Of a stretch of 64,000 bases of DNA, positions 1 to 8,639 are shown one piece after another; the stretch's first letter is position 1; each line of letters opens with the position of its first letter. The stretch covers positions 121,770 to 185,769 of the forward strand of contig CAYQUX010000005.1 in assembly GCA_964420995.1 (NCBI GenBank). Direction: 5' to 3'. A program made the translations under genes and the position numbers. Under the pieces are notes generated by a model that made no database searches, was not told the origin of the DNA, and was given only the letters and a program-made list of their open reading frames with translations. The DNA is from Leptolinea sp964420995 (GTDB lineage Bacteria > Chloroflexota > Anaerolineae > Anaerolineales > Anaerolineaceae).

Positions 1-390
1 TCATTCAACAAAGCCGGTGTTGCGCTGGGTTCAGGCGCGTTGCTCATTTGCAATGAGGATACCTGCGTTGTTGACCTGGCAAAAGTGCTGATGAATTTCT
101 TCCGTGTTGAAAGCTGTGGAAAATGCACCCCATGCCGTATTGGAAACCAACGGGCGTATGAAATCCTCGATCAGATATCCGAAGGGGTTGGCTCAATACA
201 CGATCTGGATGATCTGGAATCGATCAGCGACAATCTCTTCCAGCTTTCCAATTGCGGACTCGGGCAAACTTCCGGTACTCCGATCAGGGATATTTTGAAG
301 TATTTTAGAGCGGAAGTTGAGGCGCATATTCGTCTCAAAGTATGTCCCTCTGGAGTTTGTTCCATGAGTGGACATAAGGTTCATGCATAA
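1..390 (+). CDS. hoxF: NAD-reducing hydrogenase diaphorase subunit HoxF/NuoF-like, C-terminal part
   Basis: The reading frame is open from the first base, so the gene starts upstream of the window; only the last 129 codons are present. The motif SCGKCTPCRIG followed about 45 residues later by NCGLG supplies the four cysteines of the 4Fe-4S cluster (N3 type) found in the 51-kDa NADH-binding subunit of complex I and in HoxF. A further CPSGVC pair lies close to the C-terminus. NAD and FMN would bind in the missing N-terminal part. The gene precedes hoxU, hoxY and hoxH by short gaps, so it is assigned to the hydrogenase diaphorase rather than to complex I; that assignment rests on context. Confidence 0.85.
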   Translation, partial: SFNKAGVALGSGALLICNEDTCVVDLAKVLMNFFRVESCGKCTPCRIGNQRAYEILDQISEGVGSIHDLDDLESISDNLFQLSNCGLGQTSGTPIRDILKYFRAEVEAHIRLKVCPSGVCSMSGHKVHA

Positions 391-420
391 ACAGTAATCT
401 CGAAAAAGAGAGGTTTTCTT

Positions 421-2364
421 ATGGTCAACTTAACCATTGACGGCAAGAACATTGAAGTAAAAGAAGGGACAACGGTATTACGGGCTGCCCAGTCCGCCGG
501 AATTGAAATTCCGACTCTCTGTGACCACCCGGAATTAACTCCCTATGGAGGTTGCCGTTTATGTCTTGTGGAAGTGGAAGGCGCTAGAACATTACAGCCT
601 TCCTGCACATTACCGGTCAGCGAAAAAATGGTTGTCAAAACAACTACTGATCGCGTAAAAGAAGCCAGAAAATTCGTGTTAACCCTGCTTTTCAGCGAAC
701 GCAACCATTTCTGCCCATTCTGCCAGGAATCTGGCGGCGACTGCGAACTTCAGAATGCCGCGTATGGTGAAGGCATGACGAACTGGCCTTTGTCACCGAA
801 TTTCTCCACCTTTGGCGTGGATGCATCCGGTCCGTATTTCATTCTGGATAACAATCGCTGCATCCTTTGCCGTCGCTGTGTCCGTGCCTGTGGCGAACTG
901 GTTGGCAATTTTACCTGGGGCTTTGAAGAACGCGGCGCCAAGAGTTATCTTGTGGCCGATTACGGCGTCCCCATTGGCGAATCTTCGTGTGTATCCTGCG
1001 GTACGTGTGTTCAGGTCTGCCCGACAGGCGCGCTCATTGACCGCCAATCGGCTTACCGCGGGAAGGACACACAGATCAACAAGGTTCCCTCTGTGTGCAT
1101 TGGCTGCTCAGTGGGTTGTGCGATTAATGTGGGTGTTAAAGACAATCAACTTGTCCGTGTGGAAGGCCGCTGGAGCGAAGGTCCCAGTGGCGGTGTCCTG
1201 TGCAAGACCGGCCGCTTTATCCCATTGGAAGAAAAACGCGAACGTATTCTGACCCCCATGGTTCGTAAGAATGATGAACTTAAAGCCGCCACGTTTGAAG
1301 AAGCTATCGACGCGATTTCTGCTGCTTTCAAACCGCTGGCCGGAAAAAATGGTTCGGGTGTTGCTGCCATTGCTTCCACCCGCCTGTCTGTTGAATCTCT
1401 CTCTCTCTTCAAACAGGTCTTTGCTGATGGATTAAAAAGCGGGATGGTCACCTCAATGGAAGAAGGTTGGCCAACCGTATCTTCTGCCGCTCTTGCTGAA
1501 GAAAATAAGGGGTCCTTTGAAGGCAAGATCGACGCTCTTGATACCGCTGATTGTGTGGTTGTTGTCGACTCCGATCTATACACAAATCATCAGGTACTCG
1601 GCTTCCTGGTGAAACGACTTCTTCCCGGCGGAACCAGGATGATAGTGATCGATCCGGAAGAAAATGGCTTCGATCCATTCGCTGATGTTCGTATTAAGGC
1701 AACAAAAGGGTCTAAGGTGGATCTCATGGCAGCCCTGAAAGCCGCTGTGAAGAAACAGAATGTATCTGACATGGCTTCCAAACTTGGCATTAATGATACC
1801 GATCTGGCTGCGGCTGGTGAACTTCTTGCCGCTGCCGAACACCCGGTCTTTATCTTTGGACGGAAATTCTCTGCCAAAGAAGGTAAAGCCGCTGTCGCCG
1901 CGCTGGTGGACCTTTCTAAAGCCGTCAAGAATTCCTCGATCATCAGCACCAAAGGCAAAGCCAACAGTCTGGCAGCCTCACAACTGCACCTGGATCAGCC
2001 CTTTGAGGCCGGAAAACACCAGGCTTTCTTTGTCGCCATTGGCGATGATGAGCCATCAGAGCGCTTACTCAAGAACCTGGATGGCGCGTCATTCCTTGCC
2101 GTCGGAGCCACCTATCATTCGAAATTAACCGCCAAAGCCAATGTGGTTATTCCGGTTGAAATGTGGGCCGAATTGACTGGCCATTTCATCAACCTGGACG
2201 GTCGTCTGCAAAAATCAACAGCCGCTCTCACCGCCCCCGCCGGTGTGGTGACCAGTGAAAAGGCATTGCAATCAATCGCCGCCAGTCTTGGTGTAAATAC
2301 AAACGACGCGTGGAAAGAATCCATTAAATCACGTGTATCTTCCGCGGATATCGTTGAATCCTGA
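421..2364 (+). CDS. hoxU: HoxU/NuoG-like Fe-S subunit of the hydrogenase diaphorase
   Basis: 647 residues, far longer than a typical HoxU of roughly 240. It carries the full NuoG N-terminal cluster set: 2Fe-2S ligands C34, C45, C48 and C62; a His-Cys 4Fe-4S site (H96, C98, C101, C108); two ferredoxin-type 4Fe-4S sites (C147/150/153/157 and C190/193/196/200); and a molybdopterin-oxidoreductase-type 4Fe-4S site (C226, C229, C233, C261). About 380 residues follow that resemble the NuoG C-terminal domain. It should wire electrons between the HoxF flavin and the HoxY/HoxH hydrogenase. The start at 421 follows an AGAGAGG ribosome site. Alternatives are a complex I NuoG, but hoxY and hoxH follow directly. 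Confidence 0.85.
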   Translation: MVNLTIDGKNIEVKEGTTVLRAAQSAGIEIPTLCDHPELTPYGGCRLCLVEVEGARTLQPSCTLPVSEKMVVKTTTDRVKEARKFVLTLLFSERNHFCPFCQESGGDCELQNAAYGEGMTNWPLSPNFSTFGVDASGPYFILDNNRCILCRRCVRACGELVGNFTWGFEERGAKSYLVADYGVPIGESSCVSCGTCVQVCPTGALIDRQSAYRGKDTQINKVPSVCIGCSVGCAINVGVKDNQLVRVEGRWSEGPSGGVLCKTGRFIPLEEKRERILTPMVRKNDELKAATFEEAIDAISAAFKPLAGKNGSGVAAIASTRLSVESLSLFKQVFADGLKSGMVTSMEEGWPTVSSAALAEENKGSFEGKIDALDTADCVVVVDSDLYTNHQVLGFLVKRLLPGGTRMIVIDPEENGFDPFADVRIKATKGSKVDLMAALKAAVKKQNVSDMASKLGINDTDLAAAGELLAAAEHPVFIFGRKFSAKEGKAAVAALVDLSKAVKNSSIISTKGKANSLAASQLHLDQPFEAGKHQAFFVAIGDDEPSERLLKNLDGASFLAVGATYHSKLTAKANVVIPVEMWAELTGHFINLDGRLQKSTAALTAPAGVVTSEKALQSIAASLGVNTNDAWKESIKSRVSSADIVES

Positions 2365-2391
2365 TATCTAGGATATTAATAAGGAGTAAAC

Positions 2392-2934
2392 ATGGCAAAA
2401 CCAAAAATCGCATCAGACTGGCTGGCGGGTTGTGCTGGTTGTCATATGTCATTATTGGATATTGACGAAAAGATCATAAAAATAGCTGAACTGACTGACA
2501 TTCGAGCCACACCCATCACAGACTTGAAAGAACCGGATGAGAGCGGCGTGGATGTCGGTATTCTCGAAGGCGGAATTAACAATTCCTATAACGAGGAAGT
2601 TGCCCATCGCATGCGCAGCCGCTGCGGGTTGCTTGTCGCATTGGGTGATTGCGCTGTATTCGGTGGTGTTCCAGCCATGCGGAATTTCTTCACACTGGAA
2701 GAAACTTTACGCCGCGCCTATGTTGAAACCGAATCCACTGATTCAAGCGGCGCCATTCCGTCAGATCCGGAACTCGCAAAACCAACAGAAGTCCGCGCCC
2801 TGCAGGATGTGGTACCCGTCGATATTTTTGTCCCCGGTTGCCCTCCCAGCCCGGAAGTGATCTACTATGTCTTGAGCGAATTGGCTCAGGGACGCCGCCC
2901 TGAAATCAAAGGCGACCTGCTGGATTGGCATTAA
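2392..2934 (+). CDS. hoxY: [NiFe]-hydrogenase small subunit HoxY
   Basis: 180 residues, typical for the short small subunit of group 3 soluble hydrogenases. C14 and C17 in AGCAGCHMS, the cysteine of GDCAVFGG and the one of PGCPPSPE are the expected ligands of the proximal 4Fe-4S cluster. No Tat signal is present, so the enzyme is cytoplasmic. It forms the hydrogenase module with HoxH, whose gene starts 24 bases downstream. An AAGGAG site precedes the ATG at 2392. Confidence 0.92.
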   Translation: MAKPKIASDWLAGCAGCHMSLLDIDEKIIKIAELTDIRATPITDLKEPDESGVDVGILEGGINNSYNEEVAHRMRSRCGLLVALGDCAVFGGVPAMRNFFTLEETLRRAYVETESTDSSGAIPSDPELAKPTEVRALQDVVPVDIFVPGCPPSPEVIYYVLSELAQGRRPEIKGDLLDWH

Positions 2935-2958
2935 AGGTAAAAATAGGAGATACAAATC

Positions 2959-4386
2959 ATGCCTGCTCAAAAAATAACTATTGAACCGGTCACCCGTATT
3001 GAAGGCCATGCCAAGGTAACCATTCACCTGGATGATAAGGGTGACGTCTCCCGTGCTTACCTGCATGTAAACGAGTTCCGCGGTTTTGAAAAATTCTGCG
3101 AAGGCCGCATGGTCTTCGAAATGCCGTACATCACCCCGCGCATCTGCGGTATCTGCCCGGTGAGCCATCATCTGGCTGCCGCCAAAGCCGGAGACGCTGT
3201 AATGGGTACACCTCCGCCGCGCCCCGCATCTCTGCTGCGTGAATTGATGCACATGGGTCAGATTGTTCAGAGCCATGGTATGCATTTCTTTGAACTGGCC
3301 GGACCCGATCTGCTTCTGGGGTTTGACGCCGACCCCGCCGTGCGCAACGTAGTCGGTGTCATCGGCGCAAACGCTGAATTGGCACTTAAGGCCGTCAACT
3401 TGCGTAAATGGGGACAGGAGATAATTTCCACCCTGGGCGGCCGCCGTATTCATCCGCTCTTTGCCGTTCCCGGCGGTGTAAACAAATCCCTTACTTCCTC
3501 CGAACGCGATGCCATTCTAAAAGACATTGACGCGCAGATTGCCACTACCAAAATCGGTTTGCAGATCATCAAGGACTGGGCAAAAGCCAACAAGGAAGAC
3601 ATCGATAAATTTGGCGTTTTCCCCACCGGTTATTTCGGGCTGGTTACTCCGAAGAACGGTCTTGAGCTGTATGAAGGCAAAATCCGCCTTGTCGATCGTA
3701 ATGGAAGTCAGTTGGAATTGTTTGAAGGCAAGAACTACCTCGATATTATTGCTGAACACGTGGAAAACTGGTCTTACCTCAAATTCCCGTATTACAAAAA
3801 AATGGGTTACCCCGAAGGTGTTTACCGCGTTGGTCCACTTGGCCGCCTTAACGCGTCTGACGTCATCGAAACACCCATGGCCAACGAAGAACATAAACTA
3901 TGGAAACAAATCAATAATGGTAAGCCGGTGGAAAACACCCTTCTTTACCATTATGCCCGTTTGATCGAGACCCTGTTCGCCATTGAACGTGTTCGCATGC
4001 TGCTCGAAGACCCTGATATCATGAGTACTGACATCATGAATACAAAGCAGGATTTCAAGGGAGAAGGCGTCGGCATTATTGAAGCTCCCCGCGGAACGCT
4101 TATCCATCACTATAAAGCCAATGAAAATGGCCAGTTGGAAAAGGTCAACCTGATCGTTTCCACCGGCCACAACAACTGGGCTATGAGTAATGCGGTAGAC
4201 AGTGTCGCCAAAACCTACATTTCCGGTCAGCAAGTCCGCGAAGGTCTCTTGAACCGTGTTGAAGCAGCCGTCCGCGCGCACGATCCCTGCCTGTCCTGCT
4301 CCACGCATGCCGTTGGTCAAATGCCCATGATTGTGGACATCGTCGATCCTGAAGGCAAAACCATTCAGTCATTAAAGCGCGACTGA
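2959..4386 (+). CDS. hoxH: [NiFe]-hydrogenase large subunit HoxH
   Basis: 475 residues. The two Ni-Fe ligand motifs are intact: RICGICPVSHH (C63, C66) near the N-terminus and DPCLSCSTH (C444, C447) near the C-terminus. A 25-residue tail follows H450 and would be removed by the maturation endopeptidase, which is encoded next. Catalyses reversible H2 oxidation coupled, through HoxFU, to NAD(H). No selenocysteine codon replaces the ligand cysteines. Family resemblance and partner genes suggest group 3d or a related group 3 class; subgroup assignment needs phylogeny. Confidence 0.94.
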   Translation: MPAQKITIEPVTRIEGHAKVTIHLDDKGDVSRAYLHVNEFRGFEKFCEGRMVFEMPYITPRICGICPVSHHLAAAKAGDAVMGTPPPRPASLLRELMHMGQIVQSHGMHFFELAGPDLLLGFDADPAVRNVVGVIGANAELALKAVNLRKWGQEIISTLGGRRIHPLFAVPGGVNKSLTSSERDAILKDIDAQIATTKIGLQIIKDWAKANKEDIDKFGVFPTGYFGLVTPKNGLELYEGKIRLVDRNGSQLELFEGKNYLDIIAEHVENWSYLKFPYYKKMGYPEGVYRVGPLGRLNASDVIETPMANEEHKLWKQINNGKPVENTLLYHYARLIETLFAIERVRMLLEDPDIMSTDIMNTKQDFKGEGVGIIEAPRGTLIHHYKANENGQLEKVNLIVSTGHNNWAMSNAVDSVAKTYISGQQVREGLLNRVEAAVRAHDPCLSCSTHAVGQMPMIVDIVDPEGKTIQSLKRD

Positions 4387-4404
4387 TCAAAAATAAATAG
4401 TAAC

Positions 4405-4442
4405 AAAAGGGCGGTGCCGTAATCACTGGCATCGCCCTTTTA
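4405..4442 (+). terminator. Rho-independent terminator after hoxH
   Basis: An inverted repeat, AAAGGGCGGTGCC paired with GGCATCGCCCTTT (one G-T type mismatch), closes a short loop and runs into TTTT. It lies 19 bases after the hoxH stop and just ahead of the protease gene at 4454, so it probably lowers rather than abolishes expression of that gene. Confidence 0.75.
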
Positions 4443-4453
4443 AAATCTGACTT

Positions 4454-4960
4454 ATGAATATTCCTTCTACAATAATTGTTGGTTATGGAAATCCAGACCG
4501 CCAGGATGATGGCGTAGCCTGGCATATTTTGGCCGGAATTGCAAAAAAGCTTGGACGAGCGGTTCCCGAAAGCTGGGAAGAACCATTTGACATCACAGGT
4601 GATTTTCCCCACCTGCTTTTTCAATTACAATTAAATCCGGAAGTAACTGAGACGCTTTCACAATATCAGAATGTCTGCTTCGTGGACGCACATACCGGTG
4701 ACATCCCCAATGACATTCAATTTGGTGAAGTATCCGGTGAATTCCAGACGTCGCCATTCACCCATCACATGACGGCAGAAGCCTGTCTTAATCTTACCGG
4801 CACCCTTTACAACATCAGGCCTCAAGCATACCTGCTTTCAGTTCGCGGGTACGCGTTTGGATTCACCCAGCACCTTTCCCCGCAGACGGCTTTCCTGACT
4901 GAAATTGCCATTGATAAATGCGTGGAATGGTTAAAAAGTCTGGTTAAAGAAGAATACTGA
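4454..4960 (+). CDS. hoxW: Hydrogenase maturation endopeptidase (HoxW/HyaD family)
   Basis: 168 residues with the family opening VGYGNPDRQDDGVAW, whose acidic residues bind nickel of the immature large subunit. A second acidic site (HTGDIPND) and a histidine in the HHMTAEACL segment complete the usual metal-binding set. It should cut HoxH after H450 once nickel is inserted. It sits behind the hoxH terminator and in front of hypA. Symbol given by context; the protein family is clear, the exact orthology is inferred. Confidence 0.88.
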   Translation: MNIPSTIIVGYGNPDRQDDGVAWHILAGIAKKLGRAVPESWEEPFDITGDFPHLLFQLQLNPEVTETLSQYQNVCFVDAHTGDIPNDIQFGEVSGEFQTSPFTHHMTAEACLNLTGTLYNIRPQAYLLSVRGYAFGFTQHLSPQTAFLTEIAIDKCVEWLKSLVKEEY

Positions 4961-5026
4961 TCATATGCACATGAAATAATCCAATAATGTGTTATGAAAT
5001 AAAGTCTACGTTTTATATCTAATTCG

Positions 5027-5056
5027 TTTACTTTCAGGGAAAAACAAAGATATAAT
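5027..5056 (+). promoter_or_regulatory. Promoter for the hypABFCDE operon, probably leaderless
   Basis: A perfect TATAAT -10 box (5051-5056) stands 18 bases after TTTACT (5027-5032, 4 of 6 matches to the -35 consensus). Only six bases separate the -10 box from the GTG of hypA, so transcription should begin at or next to the start codon. No Shine-Dalgarno sequence is present. Confidence 0.65.
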
Positions 5057-5062
5057 TGCACT

Positions 5063-5407
5063 GTGCATGAATTAGCCGTAACTGAATCTATTTTGCAGAT
5101 TTCCGAAAAATACGCTCGGGAATCTGACGCTCAAAAAGTAACCTGTATTAACCTTGTGATAGGCAAGCTCTCCAGTATTGTGGATGATTCTGTCCAGTTC
5201 TACTGGGAGATTATCAGCAACGATAGTATCTGCAAGGATGCCGTGTTACATTTTGAACGCCGACCCGCTTTGTTGATCTGTAACACGTGCTCCACCGAAT
5301 ATCAGATTGACTCAGCGCTACAACCCTGCCCTCATTGCGGGAGTCCCGATATAAAAATTTTGGCGGGGGAAGAGTTCTTTGTTGACAGCATTGAAATTGA
5401 AAAGTGA
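5063..5407 (+). CDS. hypA: Hydrogenase nickel-insertion protein HypA
   Basis: 114 residues. The GTG start is fixed by the invariant N-terminus Met-His-Glu, in which His2 is the nickel ligand. The zinc site is C73, C76, C89 and C92 (CNTC and CPHC). HypA delivers nickel with HypB to the hydrogenase large subunit. It is the first gene of a compact maturation operon; hypB follows after six bases. There is no ribosome site, consistent with a leaderless message. Confidence 0.92.
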   Translation: MHELAVTESILQISEKYARESDAQKVTCINLVIGKLSSIVDDSVQFYWEIISNDSICKDAVLHFERRPALLICNTCSTEYQIDSALQPCPHCGSPDIKILAGEEFFVDSIEIEK

Positions 5408-5413
5408 GGTTGA

Positions 5414-6082
5414 ATGACGTCCGTTCGTGTTCCAGTAGTAGAGAAAATATTAAGCGCCAATGACCAGCTTGCCGCTCAAAATCGTTCTTTCTTGAAAAAC
5501 AAGGGTATTTTCTCCATAAATCTCATGGCATCTCCCGGTGCCGGAAAAACCAGTTTCATCCTTCAGACCATCCAGGGATTAAAAGACCGCGTAAGATTGG
5601 GTGTGATCGAAGGAGATACGGCGGCAGTCACCATTGATGCCGATAAAGTCTCTGAAGTGGGGGTCCCCGCCGTTCAGATTAATACTGGAGGAGATTGCCA
5701 TCTTGATGCCGTCATGGTTGCCGGTGGAATGCAACAACTCCCCCTGGATGTCATTGATTTGATGATTATTGAAAACGTTGGCAACCTTGTATGTCCGGCG
5801 GCTTTCGATCTTGGAACAGACATAAATGTTCTGGTTGCTTCAATTCCCGAAGGGGATGACAAACCTTATAAATATCCCGCCATATATCGCGGCATTGATG
5901 TGTTAATCCTGAATAAAATGGACTTACTGCCCTATATCAAATTCCGTCCCGAGTATTTCAAACAGGGTGTTGAAATGCTAAATCCTGGTCTTACGACCTT
6001 TCCCATTTCCTGCGTCACAGGAGAGGGCGTTGCTGACTGGTTAAACTGGCTGGAAGCAAGAGTCAAATTAAACCGCAAGTAG
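5414..6082 (+). CDS. hypB: Hydrogenase nickel-insertion GTPase HypB
   Basis: 222 residues. GTPase motifs are visible: P-loop SPGAGKTS at about 40-47, ENVGNLVCPA, and the guanine motif NKMD. The GGDCHLDA segment holds the conserved Cys-His metal site at the dimer interface. The N-terminal nickel-binding CXXCGC motif and the His-rich stretch seen in some HypB proteins are absent, so it lacks a nickel-storage tail. Works with HypA to load nickel into HoxH. Confidence 0.92.
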   Translation: MTSVRVPVVEKILSANDQLAAQNRSFLKNKGIFSINLMASPGAGKTSFILQTIQGLKDRVRLGVIEGDTAAVTIDADKVSEVGVPAVQINTGGDCHLDAVMVAGGMQQLPLDVIDLMIIENVGNLVCPAAFDLGTDINVLVASIPEGDDKPYKYPAIYRGIDVLILNKMDLLPYIKFRPEYFKQGVEMLNPGLTTFPISCVTGEGVADWLNWLEARVKLNRK

Positions 6083-6089
6083 GTTTTCA

Positions 6090-8381
6090 ATGGAAGACGT
6101 TAAAGGGCTAGCCATCCATGTGCGCGGAATCGTGCAGGGAGTGGGATTCAGGCCGTTTGTTTACCAACTGGCGGTAAAAAATCATCTTACCGGCTGGGTA
6201 CGCAACACATCAAACGGTGTGGATATCGAACTCAATGGAACAAACTCCACACTCGATCAATTTGTTAATGAATTGAAGAGCTCGCCGCCTCCCCTGGCCC
6301 GTATTGATGAATTTTCCGCAAAACCGGTCCTCGCTGGTGTCTATACGCAGTTTTCGATTATTGAAAGTCATTCAGACCCCGATCAGTTTATTCCGGTCTC
6401 TCCTGATATGTCCATATGTCCGGATTGTCTGCGTGAACTCTTTGATCCAGCCAACCGCCGCTATCGTTACCCCTTTATCAATTGTACGAATTGTGGACCG
6501 CGCTTTTCCATTATCAAGAATATTCCTTATGACCGCCCCTTCACTACCATGGCGGATTTTCCTCTGTGCCCGGAATGTCGCAGCGAATATGAAAATCCAC
6601 TTGACCGTCGATTTCATGCCCAGCCCGTAGCCTGCCCTGTTTGCGGACCATCCATTAAATATTTCGAAGTCGGAAAACAAATCACGTCAGATGAAGACGC
6701 GTTGATTTCCTCTCGTGAGGCAATTCGCAAAGGCCTGATTTTAGCAGTGAAAGGTCTGGGCGGTTATCACCTCGCCTGTGACGCGGCCAACTCTGAATCA
6801 GTGCGTGAACTCAGACATCGAAAAAAACGTGTCGAAAAACCTTTCGCGTTGATGGCTTTTTCACTCGATTCCATTCACCGCTATTGCCATGTTTCAATTG
6901 AAGAACAGGAATTACTTGAAAGCCGTCAACGTCCCATTGTCTTGCTGGAAAAACGGAATGATTGCACCCTTCCAGAAGAACTGGCACCCGGGCAAAAATC
7001 ATTGGGTTTTATGTTGCCTTATACTCCCCTGCATTACCTGTTGCTGGAACCCGATGATGGTTTCTCCGATGTCCTGGTGATGACCAGCGGTAATCTGAGC
7101 GAAGAACCCATCGCGTATGATGATACCGATGCCAGCGAACGGCTTTCACCCCTGGCAGACGCCTTTCTCACCCATAATCGCGGTATTCATATGCGAGTGG
7201 ATGATTCAGTCTGCCGGATTGTCAACCATAATCCCTACCTTATCAGACGCTCGCGTGGTTACGCTCCCGACCCGCTTACCCTGCCTTTCCCGCTTCCTGA
7301 AATTTTTGCCGCCGGCGCGGAGTTGAAGAACCATTTCACCCTTACACGGGAATCATACGCTTTCCACAGCCATTTCATTGGCGATTTGGAAAATTACGAA
7401 ACACTTCAATCTTACGAGCAAGCTATTGTTCATTTTGAAAATTTATTCCGGATCAAACCAAAATTTCTTGTTTGCGATCTGCATCCCGATTATCTTTCAA
7501 CAGGCTATGCCCAGACGCGCAGTCAGCAGGAAAATCTGCCCCTTGTTCAGGTGCAACACCATCACGCGCATCTCGCCGCCTGCCTACTGGACAATAATTT
7601 TGAAACCGATGACCCTGTTATCGGGCTGACTTTTGACGGCACCGGCTATGGAACGGATGGCACAATATGGGGCGGAGAAGTTTTGGTTGGTGGATATAAG
7701 GGTTACCAGCGGCGTTTTCACCTGGAACAATTCCCTCTACCTGGTGGTGATATTGCCGTACGAACACCAGCCCGGACGGCGTTGTCGATATTACACACCT
7801 GTAATATTCCCTGGGAGCTTCACCTCTCTCCTGTCGAAAATTTCTCAAATGCTGAACTGGCGGTCATAAAATCCCAGTTGAGCGCAATGATCAATTCACC
7901 ACTAACCTCTTCCATGGGACGATTATTTGACGGAATATCATCAATCCTGGGAATTCGTCAAAAGGTTACCTATGAAGGCCAGGCAGCCATAGAATTGGAA
8001 GCCTGCGCTGACTTGAATGAAACCAGGGCGTACACATTCGTTTTGAAAGATGATGTCATCAAGTTTGGAACGGTTATTACGTCCATTTTGGCCGATCTTC
8101 AAGCAAAAGTTCCTGTGTCGGTAATCTCGGCACGTTTTCATAACACGGTAGCAGACCTATGCCTTATCATAAGCCGCATCATCCGTGATGAAACCGGAAT
8201 TACTTCAGTGGCGTTAAGCGGAGGCGTCTGGCAAAATGTTCTTTTGTTGACAAAAGCCATAAAATTACTGGAAGGAAATGGCTTTAAGACGCTAACTCAC
8301 AAAAGAGTACCCACCAATGATGCATGTGTGTCATTGGGTCAGGCCGTCATTGCGGCCAGGTTTATTAATAAGGAGGCTTAA
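6090..8381 (+). CDS. hypF: Carbamoyltransferase HypF
   Basis: 763 residues with the full HypF order: N-terminal acylphosphatase domain (VRGIVQGVGFRPF), two zinc-finger pairs (CPDC...CTNC and CPEC...CPVC, about residues 108-185), a YrdC-like nucleotide-binding domain, and a Kae1-like carbamoyltransferase domain with the metal-binding HHHAH motif. It activates carbamoyl phosphate to carbamoyl-AMP and passes the carbamoyl group to HypE, the precursor of the cyanide ligands. Its TAA is immediately followed by the hypC ATG. Confidence 0.95.
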   Translation: MEDVKGLAIHVRGIVQGVGFRPFVYQLAVKNHLTGWVRNTSNGVDIELNGTNSTLDQFVNELKSSPPPLARIDEFSAKPVLAGVYTQFSIIESHSDPDQFIPVSPDMSICPDCLRELFDPANRRYRYPFINCTNCGPRFSIIKNIPYDRPFTTMADFPLCPECRSEYENPLDRRFHAQPVACPVCGPSIKYFEVGKQITSDEDALISSREAIRKGLILAVKGLGGYHLACDAANSESVRELRHRKKRVEKPFALMAFSLDSIHRYCHVSIEEQELLESRQRPIVLLEKRNDCTLPEELAPGQKSLGFMLPYTPLHYLLLEPDDGFSDVLVMTSGNLSEEPIAYDDTDASERLSPLADAFLTHNRGIHMRVDDSVCRIVNHNPYLIRRSRGYAPDPLTLPFPLPEIFAAGAELKNHFTLTRESYAFHSHFIGDLENYETLQSYEQAIVHFENLFRIKPKFLVCDLHPDYLSTGYAQTRSQQENLPLVQVQHHHAHLAACLLDNNFETDDPVIGLTFDGTGYGTDGTIWGGEVLVGGYKGYQRRFHLEQFPLPGGDIAVRTPARTALSILHTCNIPWELHLSPVENFSNAELAVIKSQLSAMINSPLTSSMGRLFDGISSILGIRQKVTYEGQAAIELEACADLNETRAYTFVLKDDVIKFGTVITSILADLQAKVPVSVISARFHNTVADLCLIISRIIRDETGITSVALSGGVWQNVLLLTKAIKLLEGNGFKTLTHKRVPTNDACVSLGQAVIAARFINKEA

Positions 8382-8639
8382 ATGTGTCTGGCAGTTCCCG
8401 GAAAAATTATTGAAATTTATGATACAGCAGGGATGCGTATGTGTAAGATCGACTTCGGTGGTGTCTTACGTGAAGCCTGCTTACAGGCGTTACCCGAAGC
8501 CAAGGTAGGTGATTTCACCATTGTGCATGCCGGCTTTGCCCTGAACATTCTGAGTGAAAAGGAAGCCATGGAAACGCTTGATGCGTTACGTGAGCTTGGA
8601 GAAATTGAAAGCGAACTGGACGCGGGAGATACCCTGTGA
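8382..8639 (+). CDS. hypC: Hydrogenase assembly chaperone HypC
   Basis: 85 residues beginning MCLAVPGKI; Cys2, exposed after removal of Met1, carries the Fe(CN)2CO unit with HypD. The start abuts the hypF stop, and an AAGGAGG ribosome site lies inside the last codons of hypF. Its stop overlaps the start of hypD by four bases (GTGA). Confidence 0.93.
   Translation: MCLAVPGKIIEIYDTAGMRMCKIDFGGVLREACLQALPEAKVGDFTIVHAGFALNILSEKEAMETLDALRELGEIESELDAGDTL

Noticed and set aside
2959..4386. HoxH as a selenoprotein, given selB in the window
   Set aside because: All four nickel ligands are encoded by cysteine codons and there is no in-frame TGA.
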